Assembly: GCA_003255065.1 (NCBI GenBank)
Contig: QAOA01003314.1
Location: 128,738 to 192,737, forward strand
Source of the DNA: Cercis canadensis
Lineage: Eukaryota > Streptophyta > Magnoliopsida > Fabales > Fabaceae
DNA: 64,000 nucleotides
Reading direction: 5' to 3'
Positions 10,601-20,850 of the stretch are shown piece by piece (the first letter of the stretch is position 1; each line of letters opens with the position of its first letter). The translations under genes and the position numbers were made by a program. The notes beneath the pieces are model-generated. The model searched no databases and was not told the DNA's origin. It worked only from the letters and a program-made list of their open reading frames with translations.

Positions 10601-13373
10601 TGATATGAATTTTGGTCTTGTCTATTCAGCTGGGTCCTAAATTTATGAAAGATAATGGACTTAAGCACGTGACATTTTCCACTGCTGATGGAGCACTGGA
10701 GGCAGCTCCTGCGGTGAGTGAGAGATAGCTTTTGATCTTTCTATAGCTTAATAGACTGGTTGTCATTGTATACTATCTCGATCAAACAATATAAATAAAG
10801 AATCCTTTTTTATCAAATGAAACGCTGTGAATGTCTGGGTTCTGAAACAGATGATCTGCAGATTTCATGTATGGGATAAAAGACTATCAAACTGCAGATG
10901 CATCCTACTTATGCGAGAAATGTCTCACTAGATATACAAGGAGCAGTCAATACTCTCCATTGAATGATCGCAACTATGGTCTGAAGAATTACAAGTTTCT
11001 AAAATAGAATATTTCAAGTAGATTATTACACCTATATGCTATGTTGTTTACCATCTATACTTTTTCATTGGCGAGTTACACCTGCAACAGTGACCAGCAT
11101 TTATTTTGAGCTTGCCAGCTTAATGATAACATAACAAAAGCATTATAAGATAGGCATGGGTGGCATGTCTGTTAGTGTTTCGCAGCATATTGTTTTTCTC
11201 AATGGTCTACTATAGAAGAATTTTTTTTGTAATTTCCTTCTCTTGTATTATGCTTGAACTAATTCTGGACAGAATCTTAGTCATTTCATTTGGACTAAAT
11301 TTTATTGGCCCATTAGCTCACCTTTTTTAATTAAGAAGTCTGATGGAATTACAAATCGATTTTGCATTTGTAGAATTGTTTTGTACTTTTGTTGTGCTTT
11401 TAGTGAAATGAGAAAACAAACTTAGAAAGAGAACTTTTTGTCTGTGACAGAATCAAAAGTGTGGTTTCTGTCAATTGGTATTGCAAAATTTTATCCTCTT
11501 TCCATATATAAATGTTTCAGTTTATTCTTATGCTGACTATTTTCTGGTCTTTCCACCTGAGAAATGATGTAACTAATTGCTGCTGCCTCTATAATGCATA
11601 ATCATCCTGTCATATGCTGCACATGGTATTGATCTAGATAAGTTGCTTGTCTTTTTAACTTAGATGGGGATAGCTGATGCTATCTTGGACCTTGTGAGTA
11701 GTGGGACTACACTGAGAGAAAACAACTTAAAGGAAATTGAAGGTGGAACTGTCTTGGAAAGCCAGGTTAGCAGTTGACTTCTCTCACCTTGACAAGCATG
11801 ATTTGTTGGTTTTACAGTTCTTTGTAGCTTGTAAGATCTAGGCGCCATGCAACTGCTTTTCTGTTATGCCTATATCAGATTGTCTCACTCGGTATGTTCT
11901 TCAGGCTGTTTTTGTTGCAAGCAGGAAATCGTTGATTCAACGGAAAGGAGTATTGGAGACAACACATGAGATGCTTGAAAGATTGGAAGCACATCTGAGG
12001 GCAACTGGGCAATTCACGGTACATATAGAGATTTTATTAGCATTGTTAGTTGAGATGGGCCAGAAAAGCCCAAATTTAATAAGACCAAATTTTTTAGGCC
12101 CAAGCCTGGCCCTATATATAAATGGGCTGGCCCGATCAGTATTATTTTACTATTTTTCGAATTAAATACTATTTTTAAAATAGAAAAAATTAATGAAAAA
12201 TGGATAAAAAAGAAAAAAAATAAATGAAAAACCAAAGACAATTAAAATCAGGCCGGTCCGATTACTAAACGGGCTAAGCCAAATTGGGCTTGGCCAAAAA
12301 GGCCCGGTTTTTAACAGGTTTCAAAATTGAAGCCCTAGTCTAGTTTTACACGGGCCATGGCCTAATTTTAAATAGGCCGAGTCCAAATGCTAGATTTTAT
12401 AACTCCCCAATCCCAATGTGTCTTCCTCTTCTATTTCATTTTCTAATGCAGGTAGTAGCAAACATGAGGGGAAGTAGTGCAGAGGAAGTGGCTGAGAGAA
12501 TACTTAGTCAGCCGTCATTATCTGGGTTGCAGGTGTGATAAGGAATAAAATCATTGTCTCTGCCCTCTGATACACTGGGGGAAATATAAACTCCCTCTTC
12601 CAGCATTTAAGATGTGTACTTGATTGATTATCTACAGGGTCCCACTGTAAGTCCGGTTTTCTGCAAACGTGATGGGAAAGTAACAGCAGACTACTATGCC
12701 ATAGTCATATGCGTCCCCAAGAAAGCACTATACAAGTCCATACAACAATTGAGGGCGGTGAGTCTTTAACCTTGTGTGTGGCAGTTGTTTTGTTGATTTC
12801 CTACCAAGTTAGTGATGATACTGAGTTATTTTTCATTTTGAGGAAGCTACTGCGAATTTTTTCTTGTGTGTGTGTGTGTTCTGTTTTTATGGGAAGGTGG
12901 GAGGGGTCAACTAGCATTGTCACTGGGCCAATAACCCGAACTTTAATTGGGCCTAATTTTTGAGGCCGAAGGCTGGCCCGATTACTCAATGGGCCAGCTC
13001 AAATTAACTGGGTCATAATTGTGCCGGGTTGGACAAGCCCAACTTTTAAATGGGCTTCAAAATTGAAGTCCTCACTCGATTTAAATGAGTCAGACTGAAA
13101 ATTGACAATGCTAAAGCCAACACAAGATACACCTAGATAAATGTCTAATAATATCTAATGTAGATGTAGATGTGATAAAGCTGCATGTCCAAATTCAGTG
13201 ATTACACTTGCAGCTTCTGTATGTCTTACGGTTCTTATACTCGGTTTTGGATTGACCTTGTCCGAGTTCTAATGCAGATCGGAGGCAGTGGAGTTTTGAT
13301 ATCACCCTTAACCTATATCTTTGATGAGGAGACTCCGAGATGGCGTCAGCTCCTTTCAAAACTTGGGCTGTAA
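7642..13373 (+). CDS. HISN1: ATP phosphoribosyltransferase, plastid (histidine synthesis, first step)
   Basis: Catalyses ATP + PRPP to phosphoribosyl-ATP + PPi, the committed, histidine-inhibited step of histidine synthesis in plastids. Eleven exons close in phase 0: 7642-7854, 9202-9261, 9556-9669, 10256-10321, 10408-10515, 10630-10713, 11664-11765, 11905-12018, 12452-12532, 12638-12757, 13278-13373, giving 385 aa. Residues 1-50 look like a transit peptide (Ser-rich, few acids). Family blocks follow in order: [68 protein letters not shown], the PRPP-loop region [31 protein letters not shown], then the C-terminal regulatory domain ending [14 protein letters not shown]. It closely resembles Arabidopsis HISN1A/B. 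No lesion is seen. Introns 1, 8 and 10 carry repeats described separately. Confidence 0.95.
7840..8895 (+). repeat. Four-unit tandem array repeating the HISN1 exon-1 donor
   Basis: Intron 1 is built of about four diverged units of roughly 265 bp. Each starts with CTTGAACTTCTAAAG|GT, the last 15 bases of exon 1 plus the donor (donors at 7855, 8130, 8391, 8657), and ends with TGAATTTCCCCTAATGCC(A/G)TGCTTG. The fourth donor is changed to GTTGGA. Units differ by small indels in their T runs and scattered substitutions, so this is old biological duplication, not an N-junction artefact. Confidence 0.9.
12038..12392. mobile_element. hAT-type non-autonomous element in HISN1 intron 8
   Basis: A 355-bp element with ends TAGCATTG...AATGCTA and a perfect 8-bp target duplication GATTTTAT (12030-12037 and 12393-12400). 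Eight-base duplications with TAG/CAG-type ends mark the hAT superfamily. Internally it is rich in GGGCC/GGCCC words. A relative lies in intron 10. Confidence 0.85.
12912..13113. mobile_element. Second hAT-type element of the same family, HISN1 intron 10
   Basis: A 202-bp element with 11-base inverted ends TAGCATTGTCA...TGACAATGCTA and the same internal GGCCC-rich sequence and TTCAAAATTGAAG(C/T)CCT block as the copy in intron 8. The flanking 8-mers match at only 5 of 8 positions, so the target duplication has decayed or the insertion is older. Confidence 0.75.
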
Positions 13374-14446
13374 GAAATTCATGGTCAATTCTTGAGGCCA
13401 CATATTTCTATTCTTTAGTACTATCAACTTGGACAGACCTCCAGAGTTATTTTAAAGCAAGGAAAATGAAGGATACTTAAGCCACATTCCCTATTCTGTA
13501 TCTATATATGAACTCCTGCTTAGCGTTGTAGTTTGAAAATTTTGTAGCGTTCTTTTTGTAACAGTAATAATAATGCCTAGAGAAGGTGATTTTGTTTGTT
13601 TTTTTCTTCTTTTAGATGTGGAGTTTCTTCTTGTGAGCTTTAGCTTTGTAACTTTAGTGCATGTTCGAACATGCCTTAAATGAAGTGGTAAATTGGTAAT
13701 GTCCACCATGAGATAGGAATACTATGAACAAATTTTTGTCACAATTTCCCCCTTGGTGCCCTAAAAAGAAATGCATAACTGGTAATTGAGCTAACCTAAT
13801 ACCAGCTAGTAGCTAATGAATGCATCAGCATAGAGAGTTAACTAATTGAAGCTGAGATATAATTGGAATATAAAAATGAGCCAAATCTAAAACTATAAAT
13901 TGGCGACAATCTATAAGTTTGTAAAGTTATCGTTTTGATGAATCACAACACAACACTGATATAAACAAAAGAAAAAGAAAACAACAGAGACAATAAAAAA
14001 AACACAATGATGTCAATGAAGAGAAGACAAACAGAAAACTAGATTTCAAATGAGACAGAAAGCTATACATAAACTACTAAAGCAAGTTGTTATAGTCTAT
14101 GACTCAGTCATACAATCATTACATAGAAGAACTTACAAAACTGAATAATTCTTTGATACGCAACAATCTAAATCAATCACAAATCAAGGGCAAAATATCA
14201 AAATTTTATGTCTTTGTCGTCAGTGAAACCTTACAGGACAATTTTCCTTCTCTTCCTGTAAGTTATCTACATTGTACTTTCTTGTTTAAGTCCCTTGACA
14301 AAAATTTAGGGTAAGGGAGGCTACCTTATTTTGAGGTGAGGGCATGTCATAGGCATTAGCAAAAAAATTTAAGCCTTGCAAACAAAATGCTTTGATCTTT
14401 ACTAGTTGAACTAGCCTCGTTGTTACTAGTCTAAAACATATTACTC
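13374..14446. other. Intergenic between HISN1 and the P450 pseudogene
   Basis: The 3' flank of HISN1 is followed by AT-rich DNA. Parts around 13790-13940 resemble 17640-17830 downstream of the P450 copy, which suggests the P450 duplication unit includes flanking DNA. A short frame at 14099-14314 has no recognisable domain. Confidence 0.4.
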
Positions 14447-14457
14447 TTTATAAATAG
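14447..14457 (+). promoter_or_regulatory. TATA box of the right CYP93 copy
   Basis: TTTATAAATAG lies 37-47 bases before the ATG at 14494. An upstream in-frame ATG at 14464 is only about 7 bases after the TATA box, ahead of any normal transcription start, so 14494 is the better start. Confidence 0.65.
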
Positions 14458-14493
14458 ACCTATATGAAACCTATATCCTTCAACAAATTAGCA

Positions 14494-16616
14494 ATGGACG
14501 ATATTCAAAGCTACATATTAATCTTCCTGATATGCTTAGATTCTGCAGCATTGTTTCGAGCCATATTCCTTAAAACTCCGAGAAAGTTTCGCCTTCCACC
14601 AAGTCCATTGGCCTTACCAATCATTGGCCGCCTACACCTATTTCGACCAACTCCATATGAAGCTCTTCAGAAGCTCTCAAACCATTATGGACCCTTGATT
14701 CACATCTATCTTGGCTCCATTCCTTGTGTTGTTGTTTCCTCCGCAGAAATAGCTAGAGAAATCTTTAGAAACCATGATGTTCTTTTCTCTAACAGACCCT
14801 CAACACTGCTATTAGTTATCTCACTTATAATGAAGCTGATTTTGCATTTGCTCCTTATGGAACCTATTGGAAGTTCATGAAGAAGCTTTGTATGTCAGAA
14901 CTTCTGAATGGTCGGATGCTGAATCAATTCCTTCCAATCCGGCAAGAGGAGATAAACCAGTTTCTGCAGATGATTCATCGAAAAGCTCAAGTGGGTGAAG
15001 CAGTTGAAGTTGGTGGTGAGCTTTTAAGGCTTGTAAATAGCATAATAATGAGAATGGCAATAAGCAAAAGCTGTTTTAACGGAGATGAAGATGCTCATGA
15101 GATGAGGAAGCGGGTGAAAGAGTCAGCCAAGCTGAGTCGAAAGTTTAACTTGTCAGATTATTTTTGGTTCTGTAAGAAATTAGATCTCCAAGGATTTCGG
15201 AAGAGACTAAAGGAGGTTCTTGATGGTTTTGATGCAATGATTGAAAAGGTAATACAGGAGCATGAAGAGGCCAGGAAGGAATAAACAAGAAAGGATGTAG
15301 CAAAGGATATACTTGATGTCTTTTTAAGTATATCAGAAGATGCAAGCTCAGAGATCAAAATAACCAGGAAAAATATAAAAGCCTTCCTAAAGGTAATGAA
15401 TTTTTCACAAACGCTACCACAACTAATAAGAATTTGCCTGATATTAGGGGTGGCAACGGGCAGACAGGGTGTGTGCGGGGATTGCTCCTTTGCTCCCCAA
15501 CTCCGACATGGAACTTTTCTCTCATCCTGTCCCCATCCCCGATCCCTGGTGGGGAACAGGGATCCTCGTGGATTCTCAAATTACAGTTAGGATATGGTTT
15601 TTATTTTTGATTTTTTATCAGTTATATATATGAAATTATTAACCTACCCTTAAATATACTCTATAAGTGGCATAAAATGGTATTTGTATTTTAACATTTC
15701 GGGAATCCCTACGAGACAGAGATTGTAATCCTCATCTCCATCTCCATCTGTAAAACTCAAACGGGAAGAAATCTCTCCCTAGCCACAAAAAAGGGCATTT
15801 TATCATCCCTACCTGACATAATATGCTGCCCCAAATTTCATCAAGGTCTCTTTGAAATCAGGGAATGTGATAATTGAAACCACAATAGTTAAATTTGCCA
15901 CTTGCCAAGCATGCTTGCATGTAAAGAAGATTAACTCTTATTATAACTTCACATATTTTCCTTTTATTTTATAGGATATATTTGAAGGTGGCACAGATAC
16001 AACTGCCATGACTATAGAATGGGCGCTGAAAGAACTAATTAACCACCCAAATATTATGGAGAAAGCAAGAAAGGAGATTGATTCTGTGATTGGGAAAGAT
16101 AGAATAGTAACTGAAGCAGATATCCCTAACCTTCCTTACCTCCAAGCTGTAGTAAAAGAGGCACTAAGGCTTCATCCTCCAGGCCCATTGATGCTGAGAA
16201 AGTCAACTGCAAACTGCACTGTTGCTGGGTATGACATTCCAGCAAACACTTGGCTGTTCATCAATGTGTGGACCCTAAGCAGAGATTCAAAGTACTGGGA
16301 TGATCCACTTGAGTTCTTCCCAGAAAGGTTTCTGAGGAATGTTGAGAGTGGGAATATGAGCCAATTGGATATTAGGGGACAACACTATCAACTATTACCA
16401 TTTGGAAGTGGAAGAAGAGGATGTCCTGCAGTTTCACTGGCACTAAATATTATTCAGATCAGCCTTGCTGCTATGATTCGGTGCTTTGAATGGAAGGTAG
16501 GAGATGGAGAAAATGGAAGTGTTAATGTGCAACAGACAACTGCAGTGACTATTGCAAGACCTAATTCTCTGATTTGTAACCCTATACCTAGGTTAGTCCC
16601 GTTTCCCTCCTTGTGA
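14494..16616 (+). pseudogene. CYP93-type cytochrome P450, two lesions
   Basis: Exon 1 is 14494-15392, the intron 15393-15974 (phase 0), exon 2 15975-16616. Compared with the left copy, exon 1 has lost one base near 14800-14810, and an in-frame TAA lies at 15282-15284. Without these it would encode about 514 residues, the usual CYP93 length. Motifs: membrane anchor; PPSPLALPIIGR hinge; I-helix [11 protein letters not shown]-helix KEALRLHP (ExxR); PERF; heme loop [11 protein letters not shown]. The heme loop has Ala where most P450s have Gly (CxG), an odd but tolerated change. Both exons are otherwise well preserved and the splice sites are intact, so loss is recent, or one or both lesions are sequence errors. 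CYP93 enzymes sit on the ER and act on flavonoids or triterpenoids; the substrate is unknown here. Confidence 0.85.
15445..15811. mobile_element. hAT-type non-autonomous element in the P450 intron
   Basis: A 367-bp element starting TAGGGGTGGCAACGGGC and ending in the reverse complement of TAGGGATGATAAAATGCCC. The flanking 8-bp repeats are CCTGATAT (15437-15444) and CCTGACAT (15812-15819), 7 of 8 matching. It carries the GGGGAT/ATCCCC-rich interior seen in widespread plant hAT MITEs and has no coding capacity. Confidence 0.85.
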
Positions 16617-16771
16617 AATTGAGGAGCGTTTTTTTTTTCTTTTGATAGTTTGCCTAAAACTCTAAATTCAAAAATTCTGAAGATAACCTCAGTACTACTC
16701 GGTTACGAGCTGTTTGATTATACTAAGATTAGTTAAGTGGAAATGAAAATAGGAGTTAAAAATAGAATAGA

Positions 16772-17625
16772 AGAAAATAAAAAGTGAAAATTATGTATAC
16801 TTAATTGTCAAAACAATAAGGAGAAATTAATAAAATAAAATAAAAAAGAGATAAAAAAAATTAAATGTCACAAGTCTAATATTTTTACTGGTTTATGTTT
16901 TACTTCCTCTCTACTTATACTAAAGCCAAGTAAGAGAAATAAAAATCTATATTTTCTACCTCAATATCTGATATACCTTAAAACTAAGCATTTTACAGCT
17001 GATATAACTTCAATAATTGCATTTTTGCCTCCATGCAGTGAAATGTAAAACCATTTTCTACTTTACTTCTGAGTTCAAGAAAGTTTACAATATTTGTTGT
17101 GCATGCCTTGCTGCAACTTTAATATCCACTTACTCCTGTAAAATGCACAAAGTGATAAATTACTTTAGAAGCTTGAAGTTAGTGTAATATGCGTTTCNAA
17201 AAAAATAAAAAATGAAAATTATGTATACTTGATTGTCAAAACAATAAGGAGAAATTAATAAAATAAAATAAAAAAGAGATAAAAAAATGAAATGTCACAA
17301 GTCTAATATTTTTACTGGTTTATGTTTTACTTCCTCTCTACTTATACTAAAGCCAAGTAAGAGAAATAAAAATCTATATTTTCTACCTCAATATCTGATA
17401 TACCTTAAAACTAAGCATTTTACAGCTGATATAACTTCAATAATTGCATTTTTGCCTCCATGCAGTGAAATGTAAAACCATTTTCTACTTTACTTCTGAG
17501 TTCAAGAAAGTTTACAATATTTGTTGTGCATGCCTTGCTGCAACTTTAATATCCACTTACTCCTGTAAAATGCACAAAGTGATAAATTACTTTAGAAGCT
17601 TGAAGTTAGTGTAATATGCGTTTCA
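16772..17625. repeat. 426-base direct repeat joined by a single N (probable assembly artefact)
   Basis: Sequence 16772-17197 recurs nearly base for base at 17199-17625, with one N at 17198 between them. An unmerged contig overlap explains this better than a real tandem duplication. Confidence 0.85.
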
Positions 17626-18546
17626 GACAAAAATTGGGCTAACTTGATACTGGGAAGAAGTCAACTTATTGATAGGTGAATTAACTGACATAAGCTAAAA
17701 TTAGAATACTGAGAATTATATAAAATTATTGGCTAATCTCCCAGTAAATACAAAATTGATAGATAATTTAGTATTAACAATAAATTTAATCACAAACAAT
17801 TTACTGGTGGCAATCTATATATTCACAAACAGGAACAGAACCAGTAGTATTGAAGACAACAACAAAACTGAACTCAGTTTATCCCAACCACCATCAAACT
17901 AGAGGTTAGTGATGCTAGAAATTTTAATAAGAAACTTAGCAGAACCTGTTCTATAGAAATAGAAAATTAGTGGAAGGGAAGAAAGTCTAAATCATGAAGA
18001 GAAAATAAAGAACTTTAAAATCTAAATCATGAAGAGGAAAGAATTATATAAAAAATCTAATGAAACAGATAGATAGTGATGCATGAATTAACTTTAAGAT
18101 TCTTAATTCCTAAATAAATTTTTGCCTAGACAATGTAGCATCAAGCATATAGGCACAACAGAAAAGACAAGTGAATAATATATTTCTTGTCTGAAACCAA
18201 AACTTTGAAGACTACTTCAAATAATTGCCACCAAAATACTAAGCAAATCAGGTACAGAATTTTACCCACTTTGAACCATACAACATTAGTAGCCTCCATA
18301 AATATACTTCTTAAGCCTACATCCTGCACCCAAAATTATAGACCATGGAGAATATTTAAGACTATTTAGTGATTTTTCTGATTTGGCTGTTTTCTGCAAT
18401 CTTATTCAAGTCATATTTACTGTAGTCTTCATTGTTGATGACTAGGTTCGCACGTGTGGAGTTTGAGATTGGATATCCCAGTAAATATCTGCACAAATAG
18501 CACATGTGAGCTTAAGCTGAGCGTGTCAACACCGGGACTTTAATAT
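17626..18546. other. Intergenic, AT-rich, no gene seen
   Basis: Only short frames without domain support. It resembles in part the 5' flank of the P450 copy (13790-13940), consistent with a third P450 duplication unit ending at 18829. Confidence 0.4.
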
Positions 18547-18676
18547 CCAAATTAGTAGTTGTGCCAAGTTGGTGAAGTCTAATAAATAAGGGTGTGTAAA
18601 ATGTGTGCATACCAAATTAGTAGTTGTGCCAAGTTGGTGAAGTCTAATAAATAAGGGTGTGTAAAATGTGTGCATA
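18547..18676. repeat. Perfect 65-bp tandem pair
   Basis: Unit 18547-18611 is repeated without visible change at 18612-18676. No N lies at the junction. It sits directly in front of the P450 scrap at 18689. Confidence 0.85.
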
Positions 18677-18688
18677 CCTAGGAGAGAG

Positions 18689-18829
18689 TGCTTTGAATGG
18701 AAATTGGGAGATGGAGGGAATGGCAGGGTTGATATGGAAGAGGTTTCTGCAATAACTGTGGCAAGAGCAAATCCCCTGATCTGTATCCCAATTCCCAGGC
18801 TGACTCCATTTCCCTCTTTGTTTTGCTGA
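18689..18829 (+). pseudogene. C-terminal scrap of a third CYP93-type P450
   Basis: 47 codons from 18689 to TGA at 18827 read [20 protein letters not shown]...[19 protein letters not shown], matching the last residues of the copy at 16616 ([15 protein letters not shown]...[19 protein letters not shown]). No heme loop or earlier part is present. It shows that the locus once held at least three P450 copies. Confidence 0.85.
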
Positions 18830-19124
18830 TTCTTAGTGTTAAAGCTTCTGCATTTGTAGACATTGGAAAGCCAAATTTGTGTCAAAATTTCCATGCACAA
18901 TGTAGCTATGAACCTGGACTCTATAAAAATCCAAAATGGGTCAATTTAGAACTGTCAAATGGACGAGTCTCAAAATAGCATGGATAAAAGGCTCAATTTT
19001 TATTTTTTTTTTTCCTTCAAGAGTTGATGCACTCATATTGACTAGAAAGAGCATGAGATGGTTCATGCTATAAAATATATGGTTAGGAATCTAACAAAAA
19101 AATCAATGGTTCAGATGGTTGTAA
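18830..19124. other. Intergenic
   Basis: No feature recognised. Confidence 0.4.
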
Positions 19125-19251
19125 TTATATTTTAGACAAAACTTAAATAAAGTGTCATAAGTACTGGTGGTACTGTGTCCCTAATTAATATATTATATAT
19201 GTATTATTTTTTACACATGAGCACCATCTCATCATCCTTCTCCATATTCAC

Positions 19252-19973
19252 ACTTGTATCTTTATTTCGCCCACCTCCACCGGAAACGAATCCTTCAGCC
19301 TCTTATCCACCCACTTCCTCACACCACCGTCTTCCTCCAGAGCCTGTCTCACCGTCGTCACCACACTCACCCTTCTGTATCCACCACCATTGTTGTCGTC
19401 AAATTTGTATTTCAAGGCCTCTTCTCTGCTCAGAAGCTCCAAAACGATGACCCCAAAAGCATACACATCAGACTTTTGCGTCGCAACCCCTGTGATTTGA
19501 AACTCTGGCGCCATATACCCTCTTGTCCCTTCGAATTTCATGGTTCGACTACCGGACCTCTTCAACTCCTTGAGTTTCGCAGGATCGGAGCCAGATGAAG
19601 TTTCTGCAACCACCTCACCACACAATTCCAAGGTCCCAAACTGGCAGGTTTTGGCACTCAAATTCTCCTCCGCGACAATGATACTGGAGCTCTTGATATG
19701 GTTGTGGATGCAATTCGAGTTCAGACCCAAGAAATGGTGGATGTAATCAAGCCCATGAGCGAGGTCGGTGGCGATTTGCATCCTGGAAAGCCAAGATGAT
19801 AGCACAATGAAATTGGAGTTCCTTCGATTTCGAAGACACTCCGCACGACTCACACCGTGAACATACTCATACTTTTGGATGAAACTAAACTTATTAAATT
19901 TGAGGCAATGCATTCCTGTAATTTTGTGTAAGAAACACTTTGAGACGTTCATTTTATTAATAAGAGGCTTCAA
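19252..19973 (-). pseudogene. Captured LysM receptor-like kinase fragment (kinase domain)
   Basis: The minus strand encodes about 240 residues, of which the last 170 are a kinase domain: WLSRMQIATDLAHGLDYIHH, IHNHIKSSSIIVAEEN (catalytic loop, HNH in place of HRD), CQFGT in place of DFG, EGTRGYMAPEF, KSDVYAFGVIVLELLS, VRKWVDKRLKDSFPVEV. The wording resembles LysM receptor kinases of the Arabidopsis LYK3 (At1g51940) type, which already have divergent catalytic motifs. The LysM and transmembrane parts are absent and similarity stops abruptly near the C-terminus (after PVEV), where the transposon arm begins. The first 70 residues are only loosely kinase-like. A non-functional captured fragment is the simplest reading; expression is unknown. 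Confidence 0.65.
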
Positions 19974-20402
19974 ACATAAGACACTTTTCTTGCAAGAAGA
20001 ACTTATGATTAACTGATCTACAGCTCATTGTAGACTATAAAATTTAGGCAAAATTTCTTAGATATTTATTATACTATTCTCTTATTAAAATATGACATGT
20101 AGACTATTTTTACATGTAGGCGCCACCTCATTGTTTAAGTGTCCACCCTCACTTTCTCTCTTTAACCTCCGTTCCTTTGCTCTGTTCATCACCTCTGTAA
20201 TGGCCCTGCTTTTTCTGCTTAATGCCTATGCTTCTGTTTTAATCAGGGGAACGCAGTGAACACCAATTGCAATTCCAATTACTGCACTTTCTATCAATTA
20301 GATTAGATATTTTCTGTAAAAGAAAAATTAATTAATATTGAGATTACGACATAAGCATAGCACGCAAGTGAGAAGAGAAACCGTATCCCTCTTGCTCTGA
20401 TC

Positions 20403-20635
20403 ATGAGGGGTCATCTTCATCTTCACTACCCCTCCAAGTCCAACGACGATGACCCAGATTCCACCCGAACCGTCTCTTCCCGACTCAACCTCCCCATCGG
20501 TGGCTGCGACCGCGGGATTCGCAAGAAAGGGACAGGTATCAGAGCCTGGCTCTTACTCGACGCCACCGGACAAACCCAGATGGTGGAGGCACTAGTTCTG
20601 GCATGAGGAAGACCAGAATTGGCTGGTTCTTTACC
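20403..20635 (+). pseudogene. Captured N-terminal fragment of an MRS2/MGT magnesium transporter
   Basis: From ATG 20403 the frame reads an acidic leader (SNDDDPDSTRT) followed by RKKGTGIRAWLLLDATGQTQ and MVEA, the start of plant MRS2/MGT (CorA-type) proteins, close to MRS2-3/4. After MVEA the expected GKHAIMRRTGLPAR is damaged: a remnant reading MRKTRI is present near 20603-20620 after a small deletion. The membrane domain with the GMN motif is missing. The fragment lies between the inverted arms of a DNA transposon, so capture is likely. Confidence 0.7.
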
Positions 20636-20850
20636 GGTGTGGTGAACGGAGCAAGGGGTAGTTGCAGAGTGATGGTGAACGGAGCAAGGGGAGGTTGCAG
20701 AGGGTGGTGAACAGAGCAAAGGAAAAGAGGTTAGGGGAAAGAGAGAAAGTGGGCGCGGGCAATTAGACAGGTGTGCCTGTAAAGAGAACAATACAATAAT
20801 CAACTTTATCTGAGTTTTGTTTTATTAAGGTTTTAGTTATTTTTAATATT

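Larger units (their letters stand above)
19125..20850. mobile_element. Gene-capturing DNA transposon(s), Pack-MULE-like
   Basis: Similar subterminal sequences begin near 19130 and again near 20035 (AGACAAAAyTTAr..., then TACT...CT(C/A)TTATTAAAATAT, then CACCTCAT), the same pattern as the element at 58150. The second copy has an inverted partner at about 20695-20850: CCACTTTCTCTCTTT...CTTTGCTCTGTTCA at 20145-20190 matches the reverse complement of 20695-20755. Between the arms lie fragments of two unrelated host genes (kinase and MRS2). I cannot tell whether this is one compound element or two adjacent ones, and no target duplication was found. Superfamily is inferred from long inverted arms plus captured genes. 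Confidence 0.6.

Noticed and set aside
12014-12241. Frames crossing HISN1 exon 8 into intron 8
   Set aside because: They are chance readings of the hAT element.
14464-14493. Alternative upstream start of the P450 (MKPISFNKLA...)
   Set aside because: It lies about 7 bases after the TATA box, ahead of any plausible transcription start, and is not shared by the left copy.
18526-18900. A 124-residue minus-strand frame
   Set aside because: It is antisense to the P450 C-terminal scrap and spans the 65-bp tandem pair; the plus-strand homology explains the sequence.
19175-19746. Several plus-strand frames
   Set aside because: They are antisense shadows of the captured kinase fragment on the minus strand.
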